From: Darksidea phi | Lineage: Eukaryota > Ascomycota > Dothideomycetes > Pleosporales > Lentitheciaceae | NCBI GenBank assembly: GCA_030770425.1 | Contig: JASJFT010000069.1 | Coordinates: 62,001 to 126,000, forward strand | Reading direction: 5' to 3' | DNA length: 64,000 nucleotides | Shown here: piece after piece, positions 34,452 to 44,944 of the stretch | How positions within the stretch are numbered: position 1 is the stretch's first letter | Layout: each line of letters begins with the position of its first letter | The notes under the pieces: generated by a model | The model's input: the letters and a program-made list of their open reading frames with translations, nothing else | Told to the model about the DNA's origin: nothing | Database searches by the model: none | Position numbers and translations under genes: made by a program

Positions 34452-35668
34452 AAGGCAGACGTATCTCGCAATTCGAACGAAGCTGTATCGATTGTTTCAT
34501 CTAGCATAGTTATCATAGAGCGGAGAAGGAGGCTATGGATTGTAAAAACCACTGTATACCATCTGGGGCCGATTTAGACGTGGAAAACTTAGCATTGGGC
34601 GGCGTAACGGAACAATCTCCATGGGCATATAAGCAGGCGGGTTTTGTGGAGCACTGCGAAAATTGCACGAGCTTTTTGCATCGACCAAATTCCAGCTAGT
34701 AGATTGGAAAAGGTCAGAATGTTATTAGCAGTGCCTTCTTTTTTTGTCTTTTCAGTCTAGCTTACGGGAGAGTTATACAGTCAGACTTTTCACATTGCCT
34801 GCTGGACCGCCAAATAGCTACACATACAACTCGTACTATGTGCCCCGATTCGTTCTATGTTGGTGGCTATACCTTTCTTTTACATCTATCGGAATGGTTT
34901 GTTCATTGGGTACCATAGTAGTACCCAGAAACCTATCAACAGGCGATGATCATCGGCGTGTGAATACGCTTCTTTCATACCCAGGCATAGGAGTCAAGTG
35001 TGGAGAGAAGAACAAAGTGAATTTTACTACTCCGAAGACGGAAACCTATATATACGTATACGGAACGAGATGAGAGGGATGGCCGCACCACTCTACCAGT
35101 AACATTTCAGAATGAGGAAAATCGTTGTGCGAGATGCAGAGCGGAGGCAAGCAGAACGCACATGTTTGTCAGAGTAAGACAAAGAGTAAGGAAAGGAAAC
35201 GTATTGCCAATCTGGTTAGCTTATAGTAGAAGCGAGATTACCGCCGATCGTGAGTCGTGAAAAACGTATAATAGTGTGGAGTGCGGTATGTAGAGGGATG
35301 TTTGATGCGGCTGTGTAAAGAGCGCGAGGTCGACGAAGGATATGCTCATCGAAAATGAATCCTGGCGGCGGATGGAGAGAGAGGGCAACGAAGAAGAATA
35401 AGTATTGTAGCGGGCATATGGCAATGGGGGCAAATATGTGGAAGTAGTAGAGGTAGTCTGCGTAATCGGGGTGAGCGTAGTGGTCGGGCGAACGTGTGCA
35501 GAAGAAAGGCAGCGGAGCAAACCAGCATGATAGCGATGAGGAGTCGTAAAGCCGTATACGGTATAGACCGTCGCGGGCGCAACGTGAGTGTGCGTGCGGT
35601 AGGGTAGACGGACCGTCCCGGGGCTTGGCAGGGCGGTAATATCAACGTCGTTCTGCTGGCCAACCTAA
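34452..35668. other. Intergenic, no supportable gene
   Basis: 1.2 kb between the TIM22 stop and a convergent candidate gene. Frames up to 109 codons are present on both strands without motif support. Confidence 0.45.
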
Positions 35669-36675
35669 TCAGTTGTAGTAGCAGTTATATTGTCCGTTCT
35701 CATAACGTTTCAGTTCATTAAACGTCGAACCGTTCGCCAATAGGGGACTGGATGTGTAGATGTGAACGACGACGCCTCGCCGATCGTGGCCTACGTGTCT
35801 GTCAGTGTAACTTCTAAGATGCTTCGGGACAGACCTACGTCCGTGAGGGAGACCATGAAGCTGCCAAGCACCGGCCGTAAACATGGACCTCATGTACTGT
35901 TGAAGATGCTCCTTGCTCATAGAGAATGCGATCAAAGCTAGGAAGATTGCCAGGTCTCCTTTTAAACCTCCATACCCCCTGTGCGTTGTCCGGAGGTGTG
36001 TCTGATAGATGTCTGGTAGGAGCATCTGAGGCCACTGCTGGTCCACTCGTTGACAGCGTAATGTCTGCGCTGTTCCGGCATTTGTCAAGTAGGAGGAGAA
36101 GTCAGTTCCGTCATGGTCAAACCGAAGAGGTTTCCAGGCTTCGTCCGTGTCAGTCGTTGCATCGGCTCTCAAAACCCAAAACCCGTATCCGGCGCAGTAG
36201 TACATGGAGTAGACGCTATATAACGAGGAGCCTGCAGGTAACTGCAAGTCCGAAACAGGATGTATCTGCTGTCCGCTGCAGAGCCAATATCTCCCAGATA
36301 CGCCGCCTCCGGTTCGTATGTGTGCGTTAGAACCGGTCGAGGGTTCCCAATGCCCTTGACTGTTAAGAACAACAGGAGCAGTAGGGTGTTCGCCAATCTC
36401 GTCGATCCGGAATACGAAAGGCGGCTACAGGTAAATCGTCAGCCGCGCTTCCAAATGCCAAGTGAGGATGTGACGGACCGACATGGCTCACAACGGATTC
36501 GGTCCGTTCTGTGTTGATCTGCGGAGTGCCAACGAGACGCGGAAAGCCACCCCGAGCAGGTGCTATTGCTTACCCTGAACCATTCTGCCCACCTCGGCCA
36601 GGCCTTTATCCTCGCCCTCCATGATGCGGCTCTGCTGCATACGTGTAAACAGAGGCATTCCACATCGCTGATCAT
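35669..36675 (-). CDS. Candidate spliced gene, unknown function
   Basis: The best coding signal in a gene-poor stretch. Model: exon 36675-36574 (ATG, 34 codons), intron 36573-36425 (149 bp, GTAAGC...CTGTAG), exon 36424-35839, intron 35838-35791 (48 bp, GTAGGT...CGTAG), exon 35790-35669; 269 residues. The frame is open for 236 codons from the acceptor CTGTAG, and the 48-bp intron is itself in frame, so it could be retained. Sequence features include GRYWLCSGQQIHPVSDL, YYCAGYGFWVLRAD, WKPLRFDHDGTDFSSYL and a final NGQYNCYYN. It is rich in Trp, Tyr and Cys in a secreted-domain style, but there is no signal peptide in this model, so the 5' end may be wrong. No family recognised. It could also be a gene fragment. 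Confidence 0.4.
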
Positions 36676-39600
36676 GCGATCAGTCTAGCTCGTAATGAAG
36701 AGGATGCGAGCGTGTCTAGAGCAAGCCGCAGATAAGGTGTTGGCGCTCGCAGAGCCAACGACGCGGCATGATCCTATACGACTGCAGAAAGCGTGGAGCC
36801 AGATCCCGGCGACCAACCCCCGGACCCCGCGGCCGGCTCAACATACTCCACTCGCATCGTGTTGGTAGCCGTAAGCCGGATAGCATGTCTCAGACTGCCT
36901 CCTTTTCGCGTGATCGTCTGCTTGGGGGACAGCACAGAGTGGCGAGGCAGAGCTTGTATCAAAGCCTGGACTGCTTGTCGATACCGTGAATTGCGTTCGC
37001 TTTCACCCTGCGGGTCTGGGTCGGCAAGCTGTAGCAATATGCAGCTATCAGGTGTCAGCTGCAACACAGTAAACAGAATTTGGTAAACCGGCCGCACATC
37101 CCGCCGAGCAGTAATGGAATAGCTGCATGCAAGGGATTGGCGGATTGGCCAACCAGCAGGTCCTTAGGGCGCCGCCGCATGGAGTTGTCGGGTGAAACCC
37201 TGTGTTAACGGATCGCCTACTCCATGTTCCTGTTTGGCGACCTGATGAGCTGCAGCCTGGCGCGTGACGTAGCGTATGGGAGCTCGCCAGACACTGCGTC
37301 TGTTTCCCTAGGCTTCTCGGCTGATGGTGTGGTCACAGCTCCGGCACCTGCTCACCCGATTGCATGTTGGGTGGAACATGGCGGCCGGGATGAGCGGTGC
37401 TAGGCAACTACCTAGGTGGGGAATGTAGGTGGAAGCCCGATTTTCATTGTCCATGACAGATTGTTCCAGTATCTTCGTAGCAGGGAGATCGCGGGTCGTT
37501 TCGAGCGGAGGTGATTGTATGTACGTCGACAAAGGCGGAAAAAGGATGGGATGCGGCTCTGCTCGACTGTCATCTGCCAAAACATGTATAAAGAAGTGGG
37601 CAGGCAAGCTGAATTACCGCAGCACTCGGCCGGGCGGCAATGCGCCGATCGAGGATGGCGGGCCCACAACCAGCCAGGATTCGGCAATCGTAAGGAACGA
37701 AGAATGAGTAAGCCACTGCGATGTCAGAGGAACTCTGGGACAGCCGGCTAACATTTCATGTCATAGAGTCGCGGGCCTGGCGAGCAATAAGTATGGGGTC
37801 TGTGGCCGGGGGATCTGCTGACCTGCAGCACGCCGCGAGCTCCAGCGCAACCTCGGAGATGGCGTACGTCTGCAAGTTGCCTTGTTGCCTTCTTCTCGGC
37901 GGCCTTGACCGCCGTGTCTTCAGCCGCTCTCACTCACATTGGCGAAAGAGGCAGCTGGAAACAGATGATTATAGGTTCAACGACAGTCTTTCCGCAGGAT
38001 GCAGTATCATCCTCCTACCCTATTCTGCACAAGCAGTCTCGGGCCCGTCGATCGATAGCCAATGGAGCGGGTTTGCAGGTTGCAGAAGTCCAAATTGGTC
38101 TCACCGGACGGAGCGCGTCGTGTACTGAGGATCAGTTTTCGCCAACGGACAAACTAGTTGACTATACTGGGGAAGCTCACCGGTCAAACATAGTGCCCTC
38201 GCACAGATTGCTCTCAAATTGACAATGCGTAGGGTCATGTGTACGCCATTAGTCAACGCCATTAGCCAAAAGGTCGACCTGAACAACTCTGCCCCGGCAA
38301 AGGATCGGCCGCCCATTGGAAGAAAGTCAAGTCTCGCCTATCTGCGAAGGGCGCAATGATTTATTGTGTGTCTGGACTCGCAGACAGAAGTTTGTGGCAG
38401 AAAGATAAGGCGTGTAATTAGCCCCGCAACGGTCCACGTAGGTCTCTGCCCCTGGGGTACGTCTCTTTGACGGGGTCCGGTGTGGCAGAGCCTTCCAAAC
38501 CTGCAGCTCGAACACGGGACGGTTTCGTCGCGTAGTAGTCCTTCGGTATCTTCCTTGGGTGGTAGGGTGCTGTCAAGGTCCTTTTGGTCCGGGCAGGCTC
38601 CGAGGAGAAGACTTGGATCGCCACACGCATTGCCTAGGAAATTTGGCAAGTCTTCAGACGTGGAAGCGAACGTCATGCTAGCTGTGGCTTAAAGTATATC
38701 CGTAGCCCGCACCACAAGTGGTACGGCAAAGCGGTACGGCAAACGAGTACCCGACCAAAATGTCTTACCGAACCGACAGTCTTCATCGCTCCACTCAAGC
38801 GGGTAGGAGATGCCGCTAACATAGTCAAGGCCGGCTGGAAGGAATGTGTGGCGAGCGAAGATCATCGATAGCAGCGATCTATCGGCGCGACTAAACTGGT
38901 ATGTTGAGCTGGAAGCTGACCATGATAGGTACCCTGACACATTTGTCGAGACTCTCTTCGAGACTCCCTCGTACGCCGCTTTACGACCCCTGGGACGTGA
39001 TCATTTCGAAAGCGCATAAGAGCAAAAGAACATACCGGAACGGCGTATCAATTGGCGGATGGCCTGCTGAAATACTCCTTGGGAAGAGCATGATCCGAAC
39101 AAGGAAAGGAAGACGAGCGACGGGCCCTGTCGAAAAGTGTGATTGCCGCATGGAGAAGTGGATAACACGGGAAAGAATCTAGAAAGGCTGCAGCTGGCTT
39201 GGTGGCGGCGGGTTGAGCATGGTCCATGAACCTTACTCGACCGCGAACGAAGGTATGAAGAGCGCCACGAAGCCTGACCGATGACCAAGACGATGGCTGG
39301 AAACATGGATCAAATGAGATGAACATTGGCTGGTAAAAGCATGGTGCACCCTTTCGCTTTCCGCAGCTGTCACACACTCCGGTCGGATGAGAGGTTCCGG
39401 GTCCGTGCTAGATGTCGTTCACACGGCTCGGACCTCGTAGCTCCTTGCTTTGACAGCTCCGCCCGCGACTAAGGATGCCACGGCTGCCAGATCAGGTCGT
39501 CGAAGCTGAGACCCAATAAAGACTGCGGCTCCTGAGGGCGAGCGGCTGTGGTTGACGGTCTTGTTCTTCCGGCAGAACACGGAGGCACGATATAGTTGGA

Positions 39601-40157
39601 CTAGCACAGATGGAATGCGTTGCGCATCATGGAAACGGAATCGCGAGTTACCAGGCAGCGACGGACTTCAGGAGCATCGGCATATGCACGCCGTCGACGC
39701 TTCCCCTTGGTGTGGCATAGACTGGAGGGAATCTCAGCGAGCATCATGCAGTGGTGGAACCAGGAGGCACTGGCGGGCGGAGGGGAGTACATTTCCTGCT
39801 AGGAAGAGGCTCGACACAGTGAATGAGTCGCGGGAGCCAAGTACGGGAAGACCAGTCCATAGTGGCTCCCTCATACAAAATCCTTAGTCATAACTTAGCG
39901 TGGCGCCCGTGACCAATGAACCGGCACTTCAACCCACTATCGTACAAATTTGCCTGCAAACATCGAATGGTGCGCACAACCTCCGTCACCAACGCCACGC
40001 TGCCACAAAAGAAACACTACGCATCTTAATCTCGCTGGATTCTGCTGGATGCAGGCTCGGACGACCGTGACCAGAGATTTACTTTCCCATCACACATTCG
40101 CCGGGGGGCGATTGTTGCAATTCTCCCGAATTGTGCGCACTGCATAACTCTCCCAGC
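36676..40157. other. 3.5-kb gene-poor stretch
   Basis: No frame exceeds about 135 codons on either strand, close to chance for this base composition. Some minus-strand segments look protein-like, for example 38.75-38.98 kb ending at a GGTAAG donor, but I could not assemble a gene with consistent phases. No transposase, reverse transcriptase or terminal repeats were recognised. The last 250 bases are the NOB1 upstream region. Confidence 0.5.
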
Positions 40158-41714
40158 ATGACCACCGGACCAAGCCAGAAGCCGATCCACTCCATAGTCA
40201 TCGACACAGGACCACTTATACAGAATGCCGTCTCCATATCTACCATCGTCTCCTCGGCCGAAGTGCTTTATACCACGCCAGCCATCATTTCCGAGATCCG
40301 GGATGCCGCCACTAGGTCACGCGTAGAGACTACCTTGAAGCCTTTCTTGAATATTAGGAACCCCACACCAGCAAGCCTTGAGGCAGTCTCGGCATTTGCT
40401 AAGAAGACGGGCGATTTTTCACTACTTAGCAGACAGGATTTAGGCATCTTAGCGCTGGCGTACGAAGTGCACTGTGAGAAACATGGCGGTCCTTGGGGTC
40501 TGAGAAATGCTCCTAATGCGCCACTGACTAAAAGCCCGGCTGAAGAGGAGGAGGAGAAAGAAAGGGCGGAGCAAAAGCAGACAAGAAAGAAGGAGAGAAA
40601 AGTAGAGAAGAAAGCGGAACGACAGAAGGCTGCGGACTCGGCGCATGAAGAAAGGGAGCCCTCCGCATCCGAAGAGTCGTGGATCCAAGTGGGAGCCCGA
40701 TCAGGAGGAAGCAGAGCTACCAAGGTCGCACCTCTCAAAAGCCAAACTGCGGACCCAGAGAATCAAACCCCAGAGGCATCTGTTGAACAAGTGGCAGATG
40801 CACAAGAAACGTTTGTTCAGCAACAGAGAGGGATACAGGAGGATTGTCTGAAGGAATCTGTGGGGCAAATGGCAGAGGTACAAGAGCAACCTGTTAAAAT
40901 AGAAACAACCGCGGAAAAGCCGCTCCTGGAGCGTAAATCTTCTTCCGAGCCTACCATAGACGCCCTAGGGTCAGAGGCAGCGACAAAAACCATCGAAGAG
41001 GATCTCTCAACCCTCCAAATCTCGGAGGCCACCCAGTTAACCCAACAACCCACCCCTCCCACCTCCGAAGACGACGACTCGGACGGCAACTGGATCACCC
41101 CTTCCAACCTCTCCAAACACCAAGCCCAAGACAACAACACCCAGCCTCTTACAACTCAACAAACTCAAACCTCCGTCGCAACTATGACTACCGATTTCGC
41201 TATGCAAAACGTCCTCCTGCAAATGAACCTCAACCTCCTCTCCACAAACATGCAACGCATTCGCAAACTTCGTACCTCCATCCTCCGCTGCCACGCCTGC
41301 TTCCTCACCACCAAGGAGATGGACAAGCAGTTCTGTCCGCGGTGTGGCGGACCCTCGCTTACCCGTGTATCTTGCTCCACGAACGCCAACGGCGAATTCA
41401 GGATCCACCTATCCAAGAACTACCAGTACAATACGAGGGGAAATCGATATAGTATCCCGAAGCCGGTCGCGGGCACAAGTAACAAGAAATTGGCTGGCAA
41501 AGGAGGGGGGAAGGGCGGCTGGGGGAGGGATTTGGTGCTTGCGGAAGATCAGAAGGAGTTTACGAGGCAGCTTGACGAGGGGAAGAGGACGAAGACGAGG
41601 GATTTGATGGACGAGGATTATCTACCTGGTATATTGACGGGCGATCGTGGACGAGCGGGCGGCAGGCCGAAGGTGGGTGCAGGGAGGAATATCAACTCGC
41701 GCAAGAGATTCTAA
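40158..41714 (+). CDS. NOB1: NOB1, 20S pre-rRNA site-D endonuclease
   Basis: PIN-domain nuclease that makes the final cleavage generating the 18S rRNA 3' end in cytoplasmic pre-40S particles. Single exon, 518 residues from ATG 40158 (MTTGPSQKPIHS). The PIN domain occupies about 10-105: SIVIDTGPLIQ with the metal-binding Asp16, the acidic YTTPAIISEIRD, and LSRQDLGILALAYEV. A charged Glu/Lys-rich linker (about 124-160) and an acidic/Gln-rich disordered middle follow. The zinc ribbon is CHACFLTT...FCPRCGG near 377-397, with VSCSTNANGEFRIHLSKNYQ after it. The C terminus has the family pattern of LAEDQKEFTRQL, a DEDYLPGILTG element and NINSRKRF. The gene converges on WDR83 with 177 bases between stop codons. 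Confidence 0.96.
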   Translation: MTTGPSQKPIHSIVIDTGPLIQNAVSISTIVSSAEVLYTTPAIISEIRDAATRSRVETTLKPFLNIRNPTPASLEAVSAFAKKTGDFSLLSRQDLGILALAYEVHCEKHGGPWGLRNAPNAPLTKSPAEEEEEKERAEQKQTRKKERKVEKKAERQKAADSAHEEREPSASEESWIQVGARSGGSRATKVAPLKSQTADPENQTPEASVEQVADAQETFVQQQRGIQEDCLKESVGQMAEVQEQPVKIETTAEKPLLERKSSSEPTIDALGSEAATKTIEEDLSTLQISEATQLTQQPTPPTSEDDDSDGNWITPSNLSKHQAQDNNTQPLTTQQTQTSVATMTTDFAMQNVLLQMNLNLLSTNMQRIRKLRTSILRCHACFLTTKEMDKQFCPRCGGPSLTRVSCSTNANGEFRIHLSKNYQYNTRGNRYSIPKPVAGTSNKKLAGKGGGKGGWGRDLVLAEDQKEFTRQLDEGKRTKTRDLMDEDYLPGILTGDRGRAGGRPKVGAGRNINSRKRF

Positions 41715-41891
41715 AGCGACATAAACCTGGAGGGCTTCTAGATCAAGATCACGAAAGGGTACTTGACGGGAAGGCATGCGTTAGACTGGTGTTCTGAGTT
41801 TCAAAAGTCCATCTTCACTATTCATGCTTCGTGAGAAGCGGGGTATCATAATCTACTTCCCTAAGCCTGATAACATCCAAAGAATGTCTCT

Positions 41892-42914
41892 TCATGCATT
41901 CGTCCCCCAAACGACCACATTCCCGTCACCACCCCCACTGGCCCACTCTTTCCGAATAGGGCAGAAAGCCACGGCCGACACAACGTCTTTCTTCTCTTTT
42001 CCGCTTGCTTTTGTACCTTTACCGTGCACCTCCCTCACGTCAGAATGTTTGAACTTGTGTAGACACTCGCCCTCCAAGAGATCCCAAGCGAAAACCATGC
42101 CGTCATCGCTCCCGCTAACCACCACACTATCATTCAGGCCAAGTGTACTCCTGACGCGAAGATCTGTATTCACAAACGCATCGTCGCGGTATGCCTTGAG
42201 CAGTTGGCCATTCGTACGATCCATAAGCCGTATTGTCGAGTCTAGGCTTGACACGAGTAGCTCCGTTCCCTTCTTCGACATCGAAAGCGATGTGACCGGG
42301 TGCCCAATAACATCAACCTGGCACATGCCCATTCTCAGATCGTAGCTCCTTACTCGTTCATCAACAGACGCCGAGATAATCTCGCCATCCGCCACCACAA
42401 CATCCGTCACACTATCTTTCGCCTCATCAAACGTCATGATAGGCTTGTGCGCATTGCTCTTCACGTCCCATATCTTCACGGTGCCGTCGTAGCTTGCGCT
42501 CACGATGACACTATCTCCTTCGCCGCCAAAAACGCCCCGATTGATCCGTCCAGCATGTCCGCTCCACCTCCGCACCGTCTGTGCAGTTTGAACGTCCCAT
42601 AGAAATACGCTCTTATCGCCACCCGTTGAGACAAAGCGGTCGTTGGCTTCGTTGACGTCAATAGAGAGGACTTCGTAGCCGTGCGCGGTGTATTTGTTTA
42701 TGAGACCGGGTGGGTAGGTGGAGGCGTTTGCGGGAGCGATGGAGGTCGGAGGAGCTTTAGAGGGGTTGTAGAGACGGATTGTGCGGTCGGCGCTGCCGGT
42801 TAGGATGTACGAGGCGGCGCCAGAGGAGTAGGCTACGGCGTGGACGGGCCCGTTGTGGCCTGTTAGGCGGGCGATGGGCGTAGCGGGGAAAGGCGGCATC
42901 GCGACGGTATGCAT
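41892..42914 (-). CDS. WDR83: WD40 protein WDR83 / MORG1 homologue
   Basis: Seven-bladed WD40 propeller. In animals MORG1/WDR83 scaffolds ERK signalling and also associates with the spliceosome; its fungal role is not established. Single exon, 340 residues, close to the family's usual 315-340. Repeats are regular: LTGHNGPVHAVAYS...TGSADRTIRLYNPS, YTAHGYEVLSIDVN...STGGDKSVFLWDVQ, WSGHAGRINRGVF...SASYDGTVKIWDVK, ISASVDERVRSYDLR, VSSLDSTIRLMDR, VSGSDDGMVFAWDL and ASGGGDGNVVVWGT. A short basic loop (GKGTKASGKEKKD) comes before the last blade. A second ATG five codons in (MPPFPATP) could also serve. It is divergent from pICln with 292 bases between starts. Confidence 0.92.
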   Translation of the reverse strand: MHTVAMPPFPATPIARLTGHNGPVHAVAYSSGAASYILTGSADRTIRLYNPSKAPPTSIAPANASTYPPGLINKYTAHGYEVLSIDVNEANDRFVSTGGDKSVFLWDVQTAQTVRRWSGHAGRINRGVFGGEGDSVIVSASYDGTVKIWDVKSNAHKPIMTFDEAKDSVTDVVVADGEIISASVDERVRSYDLRMGMCQVDVIGHPVTSLSMSKKGTELLVSSLDSTIRLMDRTNGQLLKAYRDDAFVNTDLRVRSTLGLNDSVVVSGSDDGMVFAWDLLEGECLHKFKHSDVREVHGKGTKASGKEKKDVVSAVAFCPIRKEWASGGGDGNVVVWGTNA

Positions 42915-43206
42915 GGGCGGAGTGCTTCAAGGCATCTTGACGTAAGTGGAAGACCAGAAAGACAGATCTCTGAAGCTTCAGATATCCGAAGAGGAATGTG
43001 ATAGTGAAAGGAGTGGTGGCTACGGCGGAGAAGGAGCTATGACGTCCCGGGCCGACTCCGGTAAAACTTTTCGAAGTGAATGGATGCCTCGACCTGCAAA
43101 GTTTCTAGCATCAATGATTGTGTCGCAACCAACGACTCCTTCTCCCGAGTACCGCAGAGCCTCACTCGTCCTTAGATTGCCGTCTTGAGATTGCGCGACA
43201 ACTATC
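42915..43206. promoter_or_regulatory. Bidirectional promoter region, WDR83 / pICln
   Basis: Only 292 bases separate the two divergent start codons, so both promoters must lie here or overlap. No TATA box is evident, as is usual for housekeeping genes. Confidence 0.6.
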
Positions 43207-44026
43207 ATGGCTTTGCGACACCTCAGTACCCCGCCAAAGCCGGATGACTTCACCCCGCTACAAGAGCACCAAGAACAGACGCCCACCACCTTCTTCGGCG
43301 CGAAACCGGTCCTCTACATACAGCAGCCCGGACTGACACTCTCTGCGCCAGCTAGCCAGCTTCAGGACGATGCCGTATTCGCCAAGTTTAGCTCCGAACG
43401 CGAGGATGAGGGCGAGGCTGCGCTTGTCAAAGATGTGGAGATCTGGGTGAACTCAGAGTAGGTAGAGGATCTTCTTGGAGAGAGCTGCAAGCTAACCAAC
43501 ATACAGAAACCTCATCCTTTTCCAGAACACCCCCAGTCCCACCGGCGTTGCCATCCCCTACCCAACCATCGCCCTCCACGCAACAATGAAATACAAAACT
43601 GGCGTCAAAGCTCTCCTCCTCAACATTTCCCTCAACGATGTTGATACCGTAAATGCAGACGAAGACATTAGCATTCTAGAGCTCACCGTGCTCCCGCCGG
43701 CCTACACAACTCATGAACCGCTAACGACCTGCATTACGAACATCTTCGACGCGATGAACACATGCGCAGATCTGCATCCGGACCCTGACGAGGATGGAGA
43801 TGAAGCAGAGGAGGATTTGACGGCGCCGGGAGCTACTGGCTGGATTACGGCAGAGAACATGGACGACTTTCTGGATGAGGATGGGAACTTCAAAGGCATA
43901 GTCTATGGAGAAGACTTGGGTCCGGGCGCAGGGACTGTGAGGCGAAGAGAGGACGATGATGAGGTAAATGGGACGAACGGCGTGGAGGGAGAAGGGCATG
44001 AAGACAAGTACCACCGCATCGGATAG
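43207..44026 (+). CDS. pICln / methylosome subunit (ICln family)
   Basis: PH-like chaperone of the methylosome that binds Sm proteins before snRNP assembly and works with the arginine methyltransferase PRMT5. Exon 1 43207-43457, intron 43458-43506 (49 bp, GTAGGT, GCTAAC branch, ACAG), exon 2 43507-44026; 256 residues. Family features: the strand pair LYIQQPGLTLSAPAS, the acidic turn and DVEIWVNSENLILF spanning the intron, GVAIPYPTIALHATMK, ELTVLPP, and the acidic insert DPDEDGDEAEEDL. The C-terminal signature WITAENMDDFLDEDGNF is present. The acidic end (RREDDDEVNGT) fits the Sm-mimicking character of the family. The intron falls inside the PH-like fold at a Glu codon. Confidence 0.92.
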
Positions 44027-44944
44027 ATTGCGCCCGAAGGGGGACCAACGACTTGGATACCTAAAATTCACGCAGAATTCATCTTTGCAATGAGATTACG
44101 CAGGCGACGAAGGTAACGATGACGTAGCTACTTCGGGTTTCGATAAGAAAAGAAAATCATTCCTGGTTGTACGTATGACCTCATTCTCACACTCTTGTCC
44201 AATCTCTTATGCAGTGCAGTATAGGCGAGCAATGAACCAACTGTGTACCCAAAAACGACTCCCCGCCTCCGTCTATTACTATACTGGAGAGGACCAGCAT
44301 GATACCACCGAGTCGCGGTGGGATTCAAGAATGATTTCGGGTCATGTGCATCCACCTCGAAGCAGTCTATATGCAAGGTGGCGCTATGTACCTACAAGAT
44401 GCTAGAGGTCCGAATTACCCCAATATCAACCTACACTTAGCCCCCGACCCAACCAATTATAGATCCATGGCCACTATCCCCGACCCAAAACTGGGTTGGA
44501 TAACTGCACGAGGCTGCCACGCCTATCCTGCCGGATGTCGCATAAGCCCCGAGGAGACGTATCGTCGTTGCAGGGGACATTATTAACACTATTGTGACCT
44601 CAAGAACTCAAGAAGGGGAAGAAGTATTAATATTTCCCTTGCAGCCACGGTGTTCAGCCTTTTCTCACATTACTTCCTTCTTGTTCCCGTCTCGACTCTT
44701 GACTCGGACTGAGTCCTCTGACTTCGCTTGCGACTGTCTTTCATGCACCGCAATTTACCGGTCGACGATAGCCTTGTGCTCGCGGCAAAAGCTATAGAGT
44801 TTTCCTTCTAAGTTGACACTATTCGACTTCGGACTGCGTGTTACGATTCCTCGTAATACAGTACTAGGCAAACAGTTTGTTGACACTTTCACCTGTAAAG
44901 TGTATCCAGGCTTGCATCAGGCACTGTACATGCCGAATTGAGAT
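44027..44944. other. Intergenic, no supportable gene
   Basis: 0.9 kb between the pICln stop and the membrane protein gene. Only short frames are present. Confidence 0.45.

Noticed and set aside
37721..38128. 135-codon plus-strand frame in the gene-poor stretch
   Set aside because: Its length is about what chance gives for this amount of sequence, and there is no motif.
38420..38984. Two minus-strand segments near 38.4-39.0 kb joined by a GTAAGA donor
   Set aside because: The join is possible, but neither upstream nor downstream exons fit with consistent phase. Composition alone looked protein-like in several frames, so I do not call a gene.
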